A DNA stretch of 64,000 bases from Myxococcus stipitatus (GTDB taxonomy: Bacteria > Myxococcota > Myxococcia > Myxococcales > Myxococcaceae). Location: assembly GCF_038561935.1 (NCBI RefSeq), contig NZ_CP102770.1, forward strand, positions 6,820,001 through 6,884,000. The letters are read 5' to 3'. The notes beneath the pieces were generated by a model. That model was not told the DNA's origin, made no database searches, and worked only from the letters and a program-made list of their open reading frames with translations. Every line of letters begins with the position of its first letter. The stretch's first letter is position 1. The position numbers were made by a program, and so were the translations under genes. Below are positions 53,270 through 60,968 of the stretch, piece after piece.

Positions 53270-54080
53270 GCTCGCCCCCCTGCTGTCGTTCGTTCTCGTC
53301 CCAGGCCCGCCCGTCACCGAACCCCCAGTGGTGGATGTCCACGTGGTAGTTCACCTTCGAGACGAGGTTGCCCCGGCACATCCGCGCTTCCCACCGGCCC
53401 TCGAGAATGCTGTCCATCGTCCGCCGCATCAGCTCCGCCATCACCCAGTCCGGGATGACATCGCGCTCGGAGGGATAGGCGAAGCGGAACATCATCAAGT
53501 GGCTCAGCAGCACTTCCCAGTAACGGTCGAAGCGGCGCATCAGCCGCGCCCAGTCCATGCGCTGGCCTGCTTTCAGGATGAGGTGGTTGACGTCCGCGCC
53601 GTCGTAGCGCTCGCGCTCCGCGACGAACGCCTTGGACCAGATCATCTCCTCCGCCGGCGCCACCAGACATGAATGGCCGAAGACGGTGGCGCGGCTGGCG
53701 TGCTCGAACCACTCGTCGTCCACCGCCGCCACGCCGTTGCCGGACGAGAAGATGAAGTCGACGAAGTAGTCCCCCTTGAAGGCCTTGTAGAGCCACACCT
53801 CGTCGGTGCGCTCGGTGCGCCACCCATCCTTCTCCAGGACCTGGAGCGCCCGGAGCGCGTCCGCCTTGCGAGGAAACAGGTCCAGGTCCTTCGTGTCCCG
53901 GTAGATGCCGGTATAGGTGGCGTACGCGTAGGCACCGCCGACGACGAACGGCACCCCCGCGTCGCACAACAACCCCACCGCCCGCGCGCGGGCATTGATT
54001 TCATCCGCGGTGCGCTCGCGCTCGGCGAGCCCCGCGTCCGTGCCCATCTCCCCGGGATGATTGGGGTGTCGCTTTTCCAT
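53223..54080 (-). CDS. Nucleotidyltransferase-fold protein
   Basis: 285 residues from ATG 54080. Polymerase-beta-type nucleotidyltransferase pattern: VVGGAYAYATYTGIYRDTKD followed by DLDLF. The GG sits at about 48-49 and acidic residues at about 65 and 67. This layout (GG, then R-x-T-x-D-x-D) also occurs in AbiEii-like and tRNA/aminoglycoside nucleotidyltransferases. The C-terminal helical part has AEEMIWSKAFVAERERYDGAD, a family-typical motif. An alternative start is ATG 54047. It lies upstream of and overlaps the phosphoesterase gene, so the two probably act together, perhaps as a nucleotide-transfer and hydrolysis pair (inference). A toxin role is not supported. Confidence 0.8.
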   Translation of the reverse strand: MEKRHPNHPGEMGTDAGLAERERTADEINARARAVGLLCDAGVPFVVGGAYAYATYTGIYRDTKDLDLFPRKADALRALQVLEKDGWRTERTDEVWLYKAFKGDYFVDFIFSSGNGVAAVDDEWFEHASRATVFGHSCLVAPAEEMIWSKAFVAERERYDGADVNHLILKAGQRMDWARLMRRFDRYWEVLLSHLMMFRFAYPSERDVIPDWVMAELMRRTMDSILEGRWEARMCRGNLVSKVNYHVDIHHWGFGDGRAWDENERQQGGERVAGPELENSVGGSR

Positions 54081-54291
54081 GCGCGAAAGGTAGGGACGAT
54101 GGATTTCCAGCGTCCGACGGCCGGGTGAACTCGTCCGTCTGGCAGCCGGCCGGCCTCCAACCCCCTGGAATCCCAATGGGTTTCAGCGCCGAGCAGGTGC
54201 GCTTTCTGTTTTTGGGCGGGGCTGTGTCCATAGGGGCGAACACGTTGCCGCTCGGCCGCCCGCCGGGGGCCGCCCGAAAGGAAGATGGACC

Positions 54292-55275
54292 ATGCTGCGC
54301 AAGAGCCTGCTGTGTGCCGCGATGATGCTCGCCGGATGTGGTGATTCCGACTCGAAGCAGGACGAAGCGTCGTTCCGTGGGGGTGTTCCCTCGAAGCAGA
54401 TGGTGGAGGTGAACTCGCCCGCCCCGAAGGGTCAGGGCCTGATGACCGAGTACGCCGGCCCCGGCCAGACGTCCGAGTACTACGTCCTCACGGTCGCGGC
54501 GGCGGCGACCATCAACGGCGGGACGCTGGGGGTGCTCAACCTCATCGAGGAGATCGTCAAGCACCCGCCCACCTCCATCAACGGCGACGTCGCCGTGTGG
54601 GGTCCGCACTCGCAGCCCCTGAGCCTCATCGCGTGGAAGCTGACCGTCACCCACACGCAGGGCGACACGTATTCGTGGGTGCTGGAGGCCAAGGCCAAGC
54701 TCGAGCCCGACACGGCCTTCAAGGCGGTGCTCTCCGGCTCGCACACGGCGGCCGAGGATGCGAATGGCGAGCGCCTCTCCGGCTACGGCTCCGGCCAGTT
54801 CCTCATCGACTGGGAGCGGAGCAACGCGCTGCCGGGCAACAATGGCGGTCCGGAGGGCATGGCGACGTTGGAGGTCCGCTACTCGCGCAAGGCGCCGGAC
54901 GCGGTGGCCACGGTGGAGGCGGACTTCTCGCGCTCCACGGGCTCGGGTGAGCAGGCGAGCGCCAACTACCGCTTCGCCCAGACGCCGGGCGCCGGGGGTG
55001 AGCTGGACTACGTGGTGAGGCAGAACATGGATGTGGACCCGACGCGTTCGAAGCTGGAGCGTCTGGCCATCAAGAGCCGCTGGGAGCGCACGGGGGCGGG
55101 TCGCTCGGACATCAAGGTGTCGGGCGGAGACCTGTTCGGCGAGGCGACTGTCAACGAGTGTTGGGATGGCCGCTTCCTCAGTGTCTACTTCGCGGTGAGC
55201 TTCCGCCCGGATGTCGGCCATGGCACGGTGAACGCCTGCGGAAGCTTCCCCACGGCGGTCTACTCCACGCTGTAG
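54292..55275 (+). CDS. Lipoprotein A, paralogue of the lipoprotein gene at 58214
   Basis: 327 residues, lipobox MLAGC (Cys16). AAGGAAGATGGACC precedes ATG 54292. Beta-rich, no known family. It shares landmarks with the lipoprotein at 58214: VWGPH early on, and a C-terminal motif. Here the motif is SRWERTGAGRSDIKVSGGD ... VNECWDG; there it is TRWAPDGRGSGSLKILKGD ... YKECWDN. The two are therefore paralogues flanking a sigma/anti-sigma/caspase set. It lies 25 bases upstream of the ECF sigma gene and may be in the same transcript. Likely outer membrane; function unknown. Confidence 0.85.
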   Translation: MLRKSLLCAAMMLAGCGDSDSKQDEASFRGGVPSKQMVEVNSPAPKGQGLMTEYAGPGQTSEYYVLTVAAAATINGGTLGVLNLIEEIVKHPPTSINGDVAVWGPHSQPLSLIAWKLTVTHTQGDTYSWVLEAKAKLEPDTAFKAVLSGSHTAAEDANGERLSGYGSGQFLIDWERSNALPGNNGGPEGMATLEVRYSRKAPDAVATVEADFSRSTGSGEQASANYRFAQTPGAGGELDYVVRQNMDVDPTRSKLERLAIKSRWERTGAGRSDIKVSGGDLFGEATVNECWDGRFLSVYFAVSFRPDVGHGTVNACGSFPTAVYSTL

Positions 55276-55300
55276 CGCGGCTCGCGGTAGTCTCTTCCGT

Positions 55301-55843
55301 GTGACAGCAACACGGCAGCCAGCCCTCAGGGTCATCCAAGGCGGTCCTCTCCCGGACCGACGCGACTTCCTGCGGGAGCTGTACACACGACATGGCGGCA
55401 GCGTCCTGGGGCGCTGCCGCTATCTGTTGAAGGATGAGGCGCGGGCGGAGGATGCGATGCATGACGTCTTCGCGCGCGCCCTCTCCCATGTGGATGAGTT
55501 CCGCGCGGACGCCTCGCCCCTGACGTGGTTGATGAAGATCGCCACGCACCACTGCCTGAACCAGCTCCGCTCGGAGCGCGCGGGATGGCGGCGGTGGTTC
55601 GAACGGGACGCGGCCGCGCGCCCGGAGGCGCATGGAGGTCCCGGTGAGATGGAGACGCGGGACCTGATTCGCAGGCTGCTGTCGCGGGTGGACACGGAGA
55701 CCCAGGCGGCGGTGATTCACTACCACGTGGATGGGATGACGTTGGAAGAGGTGGCCGCGGTGGTGGGGCGCTCGGTGCCCACCGTCCGCAAGAGGCTGGA
55801 GCACTTCGCCGCGCTGGGCGGAGAGGAGCTGAGGGTTCGATGA
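55301..55843 (+). CDS. ECF-type RNA polymerase sigma factor
   Basis: 180 residues from GTG 55301. Sigma-2 (about 25-95: LYTRHGGSVLGRCRYLLKDE, AEDAMHDVFARAL, PLTWLMKIATHHCLNQLR) is followed by a short linker and sigma-4 (about 122-175: HYHVDGMTLEEVAAVVGRSV, PTVRKRLEHF). There is no sigma-3, as expected for ECF (group 4) factors. The stop overlaps the anti-sigma start by 4 bases (ATGA), so the two are made together and the sigma is probably held inactive at the membrane. It presumably controls its own operon, but I could not identify an ECF-type promoter upstream of 54292 or 55301. Confidence 0.95.
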   Translation: MTATRQPALRVIQGGPLPDRRDFLRELYTRHGGSVLGRCRYLLKDEARAEDAMHDVFARALSHVDEFRADASPLTWLMKIATHHCLNQLRSERAGWRRWFERDAAARPEAHGGPGEMETRDLIRRLLSRVDTETQAAVIHYHVDGMTLEEVAAVVGRSVPTVRKRLEHFAALGGEELRVR

Positions 55844-56607
55844 GCGCGCACGAGTCGGAATGGACACTGCGGCGCCTGCACGCCGGTGAGCTGGTCCTGG
55901 CCGAGGCCGCTCGCGTCCGAGCCCATGCGGCGAGCTGCACGGCGTGTGGCGGGATGCTGCGCGGCATCGAATCGAATCAGACGCGCTTCGAGCAGGAGCA
56001 TCCCTACGAGCGGTTCGAGGCCGGGGTGGCTCGGGCGCTGGAGCGGCAGCAGCAACAGGGGGCGGTGAGGCCCGCGCCCCGGCGCTGGGTGGGCACGGCG
56101 GTGGCGCTGGCCGCGTCGGTGCTGGTGGTGGTGCTGGCCCGTCCCCTGATGCCACAAGGCGCGGGGTGGGACCGGAGCAAGGGCGGCGACGTGGCGGAGC
56201 TGCGCATCGGTGGAGGCCCAGGCCCTCAACGCGAGGCCCGGCCCGACGCCCCCGAGGCCCTGGAGCCCGGTGAGCGGGTGATGCTGGGCTACAAGGCCGG
56301 CACCCACCGCTACATGGCCGCGGTGTCGGTGGACGCCATTGGCGAGGTGACGCCGCTGCATCCGGAGTCCGGCACCAGCGCGACCATGGAGGCGGGCTCG
56401 GAGCTGCATTGGCTGCAAGGCAGCTGGGAGCTCACGGGCTCGGGCGTGGAGCGCGTGGTGCTGGTGATGAGCGCTGAGCCCTTCACGGTGGAGTCGCTCG
56501 TGGAAGCGGCGCGGCGCGCCTTCGCGGCGGCCGATGGGGACGTGGAGCGGATGACCTCGCTCGCGGTGCCGGGAGAGCAGACGCACTGGGTGCTGCTCAA
56601 GCCATGA
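55840..56607 (+). CDS. Membrane anti-sigma factor with extracytoplasmic DUF4384-like domain
   Basis: 255 residues. An N-terminal zinc-binding anti-sigma motif H29-x3-C33-x2-C36 (HAASCTAC) is followed by one membrane segment (about 83-101, VGTAVALAASVLVVVLARPL). A periplasmic C-terminal domain (about 135-255) contains PGERVMLGYKAGTHRYMAAVSV, resembling the DUF4384 sensor/ligand domain found beside caspase and FHA proteins. It is predicted to sequester the ECF sigma and release it on an envelope signal. Overlaps of 4 bases at both ends (with sigma and with caspase) show tight coupling of all three. Confidence 0.88.
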   Translation: MSAHESEWTLRRLHAGELVLAEAARVRAHAASCTACGGMLRGIESNQTRFEQEHPYERFEAGVARALERQQQQGAVRPAPRRWVGTAVALAASVLVVVLARPLMPQGAGWDRSKGGDVAELRIGGGPGPQREARPDAPEALEPGERVMLGYKAGTHRYMAAVSVDAIGEVTPLHPESGTSATMEAGSELHWLQGSWELTGSGVERVVLVMSAEPFTVESLVEAARRAFAAADGDVERMTSLAVPGEQTHWVLLKP

Positions 56608-58202
56608 GCCCTCCCCTGCTCTCGTTCTGGCGCGCGGTGGCCGCCATCCTGGTGCTCGTGGCCTCGGGCGCGAGGGCGGAGGGCCTGCGCCGCTTCGCGC
56701 TCATCGTCGGCAATGACGAAGGGGGCGACGACACGCGGCCCCTGCGCTTCGCGCGCGACGATGCGCGGAAGATGCACGGGCTGCTCGCGCGCCTGGGCGG
56801 CGTGGCCCCTGGCGATGCGAAGCTCCTGCTCAACGAGTCGTCGAAGGACTTCCTCGCCGCGCTGACGGAGCTGGAGGCGCGCGCGCGGGAGGCGCGTGCC
56901 CGGGGCGAGCGCACCGCGCTGCTCGTCTACTATTCGGGCCACGCGAAGGACGGCACGCTGCGGCTCGGCAACTCCCGCGTGGGCTTCGAGGACCTCAAGA
57001 AGCGGCTGTCGGCGACGTCCGCGGACATCCGCATCGCGATTCTCGACTCGTGCCGCTCCGGCGCGCTGACGCGCACCAAGGGCGCTCGCAAGGCACCGGC
57101 CTTCCAAATCGAATCCGGCGCGGAGCGCGACTCTCGCGGCCTGGTCATCCTCACCTCGAGCTCGGCGGATGAGGACTCGCAGGAGTCGGACGCGCTCGGT
57201 GGCAGCTACTTCTCCCATCACCTGGCCAGCGGGCTGCTCGGCGACGCGGACCGCAGCGGGGATGGGCGGGTGACGTTGTTCGAGGCGTACTCGCATGCGT
57301 ACGCCCGCACGGTGGCGGACACCGCGGCGAGCAGCGGCGGCGCGCAGCACCCGACGTTCAGCTACGACCTCGCGGGCAACGGCGACCTGGTGCTGACGGA
57401 CCTGCGCGCCGCGGGCGATGGGCTGGTGGTGCCGGGCCTCGCGCCGTCGGGCACGTACTACTTCGTGGACTCGGCGGGGATGGTGGTGGCGGAGCTGGAC
57501 AAGGCGCCCGACCTGGAGCGCCGCGTGGCGCTGGCCCCGGGGACGTACCGCGTGAAGCGGCGGCTCTCGGACCGGCTGCGCATCGGCGAGGTGGAGGTGG
57601 CGCGCGGCCGACAGGTGGTGTTGGAAGAGGCGCGACTGAGGGATGCCCCCTTCTCCGACGACCCGGTGAAGGGCGTGGCCTCCGCGGAAGGCGCCTGGTG
57701 GACGGTGGGCCTGTCCGGAGGCGTGCAGTCCTTCTTCGATGCGCCCACGCGCGAGTCGCTGTTCCTGTCGGTGGGGCTGCTGGGCGCGGAGGCGCAGCTC
57801 CACGACTACTTCCGCCGGGACTGGGTCTGGGGCGTGGACGTGGCGCTGGGTGGGAAGCAGGCGCTGCTCGCGCTGCCCACGCTGAGCGGGCCCGCGTACA
57901 AGTACTCGGTGATGAGCCTGGGCACGACGCTCAAGTCCGAGTGGCCGCGCGGGAGCATCGCGCCCTTCGTCGGCGTGCGCATGGCGTACCTCGTGATGCG
58001 GCGCGACTTCGCGGATGCGGCCTATCCCGACCAGAAGTACGCCATGTTCTCCCCTGGGTTGGAGACGGGCCTGCGCTGGCAGCCGCTGCGGCGCCTGCAC
58101 GTGACGGGACGCGCCCGGCTCCACTACCTGCTCTACACCGTGGATGAGCAACGCTCGCTGGGCTTCTGGGAGCTGGGCGCGCTCGTCACGTATCAGCCTT
58201 GA
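56604..58202 (+). CDS. Exported caspase-family (C14) protease with C-terminal beta-barrel
   Basis: 532 residues. A signal peptide (about 1-25, AAILVLVASGARA|EG) directs it out of the cytoplasm. The caspase p20-like domain (about 29-250) has RFALIVGND, the catalytic His in YYSGH (H113) and the catalytic Cys in ILDSCRSG (C150). SYFSHHLASGLLGDADRSGDG is typical of bacterial metacaspase-like proteins. A PEGA-like beta-sandwich follows (about 275-345). The last ~170 residues (363-532) are alternating strands with many Gly and aromatics, like an outer-membrane barrel ending LVTYQP. A periplasmic protease tethered to the outer membrane is therefore predicted. The start codon overlaps the anti-sigma stop (ATGA). 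Confidence 0.88.
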   Translation: MSPPLLSFWRAVAAILVLVASGARAEGLRRFALIVGNDEGGDDTRPLRFARDDARKMHGLLARLGGVAPGDAKLLLNESSKDFLAALTELEARAREARARGERTALLVYYSGHAKDGTLRLGNSRVGFEDLKKRLSATSADIRIAILDSCRSGALTRTKGARKAPAFQIESGAERDSRGLVILTSSSADEDSQESDALGGSYFSHHLASGLLGDADRSGDGRVTLFEAYSHAYARTVADTAASSGGAQHPTFSYDLAGNGDLVLTDLRAAGDGLVVPGLAPSGTYYFVDSAGMVVAELDKAPDLERRVALAPGTYRVKRRLSDRLRIGEVEVARGRQVVLEEARLRDAPFSDDPVKGVASAEGAWWTVGLSGGVQSFFDAPTRESLFLSVGLLGAEAQLHDYFRRDWVWGVDVALGGKQALLALPTLSGPAYKYSVMSLGTTLKSEWPRGSIAPFVGVRMAYLVMRRDFADAAYPDQKYAMFSPGLETGLRWQPLRRLHVTGRARLHYLLYTVDEQRSLGFWELGALVTYQP

Positions 58203-58213
58203 AGGAGCGTTCG

Positions 58214-59173
58214 ATGCGACACCTGGTGCCTGTCTTTCTTTGTCTGGCCCTGGCCGCATGCGGCGGCGACTTCTCCAACGACGACCTGGAGTTCCTCAAC
58301 GCCCTGCCCCAGCGCGAGGACCTGGCCGCGACAGTCCCGGGTCAGGACAAGGAGGCCGGCTGGAGCGCGCGCATCGCGGGCAAGACTTCGCTCGCGGTGG
58401 GGCGGCTGGGCGCTCCGTCGGGCATCATCGTCGACACGAACGAGACAGGACGGCGCTTCAACGAGGTGGTCGACTCGATGCTGGCGTCGCTGGAGAACAT
58501 CCGCTCCGCGCCGCCCACCGAGCGCGAGCCCGACCGCCGCGTGTGGGGCCCCTACCCCGACCGGCGGGAGCGGCGCTTCGAGGCGCGGTTCGTGATGACG
58601 CGCGAGGGCGAGCGCTTCGACTATCAGCTCCAGTACCGCCGCGCCGGCGAGGGTGACGACGCCTGGTGGAGCTTCATCGTGGGCTCGTTCCAGGCGAACG
58701 GGGGCATCCGCAAGGGAGAGGGCAGCCTCATCCTGGAGCTGCGGCGGGCGCGCGAGAAGGGCTTCATCCTGGGGCTCGACCTGCTGGAGCGCGAGGAGAT
58801 TCACTACAAGACGAGGGAGCTGCCCACGAGTGTGTCGGTCGTCTTCGTGAGCATGCAGCCCCTGCTCCTGCCCTCCAAGTACACCTACCGTCAGGGCGAG
58901 GGCGGCGTGGCGGAGATGACCTTCGAGCTTCAGGGCACCGACTTCGTCGCGGGAGGCCTGCTGGAGGATGTGGCGCTCACCACCCGGTGGGCCCCCGACG
59001 GCCGGGGCTCCGGCTCCCTGAAGATTCTCAAGGGAGACATCCAGGGCGCCGAGTACAAGGAGTGCTGGGACAACGGGGGGCGGGTGACGTTCATCGCCCG
59101 GAGCTGGGACTTCATCAACCCGACCGAGGGCGTGCGCTCGACCTGCCCGGACATGACGGCGCTGGACCGGTGA
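58214..59173 (+). CDS. Lipoprotein B, paralogue of the lipoprotein gene at 54292
   Basis: 319 residues from ATG 58214: AAGGAG lies 6 bases upstream and the lipobox is LAAC (Cys16). An in-frame TTG at 58199 overlaps the caspase stop but is less likely. It shares VWGPY and the C-terminal SLKILKGDIQGAEYKECWDN motif with lipoprotein A. The gene starts 11 bases after the caspase stop, so it is in the same operon. Probably a lipoprotein substrate, inhibitor or partner of the caspase system, but that is inference from gene order only. Confidence 0.85.
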   Translation: MRHLVPVFLCLALAACGGDFSNDDLEFLNALPQREDLAATVPGQDKEAGWSARIAGKTSLAVGRLGAPSGIIVDTNETGRRFNEVVDSMLASLENIRSAPPTEREPDRRVWGPYPDRRERRFEARFVMTREGERFDYQLQYRRAGEGDDAWWSFIVGSFQANGGIRKGEGSLILELRRAREKGFILGLDLLEREEIHYKTRELPTSVSVVFVSMQPLLLPSKYTYRQGEGGVAEMTFELQGTDFVAGGLLEDVALTTRWAPDGRGSGSLKILKGDIQGAEYKECWDNGGRVTFIARSWDFINPTEGVRSTCPDMTALDR

Positions 59174-59246
59174 CCGGGCAACCCTTCGAGCGTCAGCGCG
59201 CGGGAGCCCCTGGGCTGACTACCCGGCTGGTATAGAGTCCGCCGCC

Positions 59247-60875
59247 ATGAGCGAGCAGGACAAGAGCGGGGAGAAGGCGGCGCGGCCGGGGACCTGGGCC
59301 AGTCTCGCGCGGGCCATGGCCTCGTGGCGGACGGCCTCCGTCACGTTGCTCTCGTTCTCGTCGGGTCTGCCGCTCGGCCTGGTGTGGATTGCCATCCCCG
59401 ACTGGCTGCGCAGCATCGGCGTGGACATCCGCGTCGTCGGCCTCATCACGCTGGCGCAGGCCCCGTGGTCCTTCAAGTTCCTCTGGTCCCCGCTCATGGA
59501 CCGGTACGTGCCGCCCTTCTGGGGACGGCGCCGGGGCTGGATGGCGGTGGCGCAGGTGGCGCTCTTCGCGACGACCCTCGCGCTGGCGGGCGTGGGCAAC
59601 CATCCCGAGGCCGCGTGGGTGGTGGGCGCGCTGGCCATGGCGGTGGCCTTCGCCTCCGCGACGCAGGACATCGCCATCGATGCCTACGCGGTGGAGGTGC
59701 TGCGCAAGGACGAGCAGGGCGTGGCGGTGGGCGCGCGCGTCGCGCTGTATCGCGCGGCGATGTTCATCGCGGGCTCGGCCTCCATCACGCTCGCGGGCCG
59801 CGTGTCCTGGAAGTGGGTCGTCATCGGGCTGGCGGCGCTGTACATCCCCATGCTCTTCGTCACCCGCTTCGCGCCGGAGCCCGAGGAGCACTTCACCCCG
59901 CCCAAGTCGCTGCGGGACGCCGTCTGGTATCCCTTCGTGGGCTTCCTCGCGCGGCACCGGGCGCTCGAAATCCTCGCGTTCGTGTTCCTCTACAAGCTGG
60001 CCGACAACCTCGGCGGAACGCTGCTGCGGCCCTTCCTGGTGGACATGGGCTACAGCGACATCCACCGAGGCGTCGCGCTGGGCACCATCGGCCTGTTCGG
60101 CACCATCGCGGGCACGCTCATCGGTGGTGCGTGGACGACGGTGCTGGGCCTGGGCCGCGCGCTGTGGGTCTTCGGCGTCATCCAGATTGTGTCGAACATC
60201 GGCTACGTCCTGGTGGCTCGCGCGGGTGAGCCCAACGTGATGCTGATGTACTGCGCCATCGGCTTCGAGCAGGTGACGCAGGGCCTGGGCACCGGCGCCT
60301 TCTCCGTGCTGCTGATGCGGCTGACGCAGAAGCGCTTCTCCGCCACCCAGTTCGCGCTGCTCTCCAGCCTCTTCTCCATCCCGCGCGTCGTGGCCGGCCC
60401 CATCGCGGGCTTCCTCGTGTACGCCATCGGCTGGGAGCCCTTCTTCTGGTTCACCATGGTGGGCGGAATCCCGGGCCTGCTGCTGCTCGCGCGCTTCGTG
60501 CCCTTGGGCGTGAGGGACCCCAACTTCGACGTGCAGAGCCGCCCCGTTGCTCGCGCGGTGAGCCGCTCCGTGCTCATGGGCAGCGCGGCGTTCTCCGCGG
60601 TGGTGGGCATGGGCGTGGGCGCGGCGCTCACCGCGCTGCTCACGGCGGTCCAGAACCTGCGCAAGACACCCGAGGCGGGCTTCGACTTCGCCACGCCCTT
60701 CGCCGCGCTGTTCCAGCCCGCGGGGGTCACCGACTGGGTGACGCTGGCGAGCATCGCAGTGTTCGGCTTGACGGTGGGCCTGCTCACCGCCGCGGTGCTC
60801 GCGGCGCGCTCGGGGGCCTTCTATCTGCCGGATGAGGAAGCCCCGCCCACGCCCTCGGGCGCCACGGGGACGTAG
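59247..60875 (+). CDS. AmpG-like MFS permease
   Basis: 542 residues with about 12-14 membrane segments. The N-terminal LLSFSSGLPLGLVWIAIPDWL and the central ATQDIAIDAYAVEVL are characteristic of AmpG-type muropeptide permeases (family landmark TQDI-x-IDA). WSPLMDRYVPP is the MFS loop 2-3 motif. The family imports anhydromuropeptides for cell-wall recycling, but more distant members carry other substrates, so muropeptide transport is inferred. It is separated by 73 bases from lipoprotein B and by 93 bases from pgm. Confidence 0.88.
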   Translation: MSEQDKSGEKAARPGTWASLARAMASWRTASVTLLSFSSGLPLGLVWIAIPDWLRSIGVDIRVVGLITLAQAPWSFKFLWSPLMDRYVPPFWGRRRGWMAVAQVALFATTLALAGVGNHPEAAWVVGALAMAVAFASATQDIAIDAYAVEVLRKDEQGVAVGARVALYRAAMFIAGSASITLAGRVSWKWVVIGLAALYIPMLFVTRFAPEPEEHFTPPKSLRDAVWYPFVGFLARHRALEILAFVFLYKLADNLGGTLLRPFLVDMGYSDIHRGVALGTIGLFGTIAGTLIGGAWTTVLGLGRALWVFGVIQIVSNIGYVLVARAGEPNVMLMYCAIGFEQVTQGLGTGAFSVLLMRLTQKRFSATQFALLSSLFSIPRVVAGPIAGFLVYAIGWEPFFWFTMVGGIPGLLLLARFVPLGVRDPNFDVQSRPVARAVSRSVLMGSAAFSAVVGMGVGAALTALLTAVQNLRKTPEAGFDFATPFAALFQPAGVTDWVTLASIAVFGLTVGLLTAAVLAARSGAFYLPDEEAPPTPSGATGT

Positions 60876-60968
60876 GGGACAGGGCGGGGAGGGTCTCGGT
60901 CCACCCGAGGACAGCACGCGGACAACGGGTGTTCTTTCCGCGCGCCGTGCGCCTATGGTGGGCCCGTC

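Noticed and set aside
53223..54080. AbiEii abortive-infection toxin
   Set aside because: Only the generic nucleotidyltransferase pattern is present; no AbiEi-type antitoxin is adjacent.
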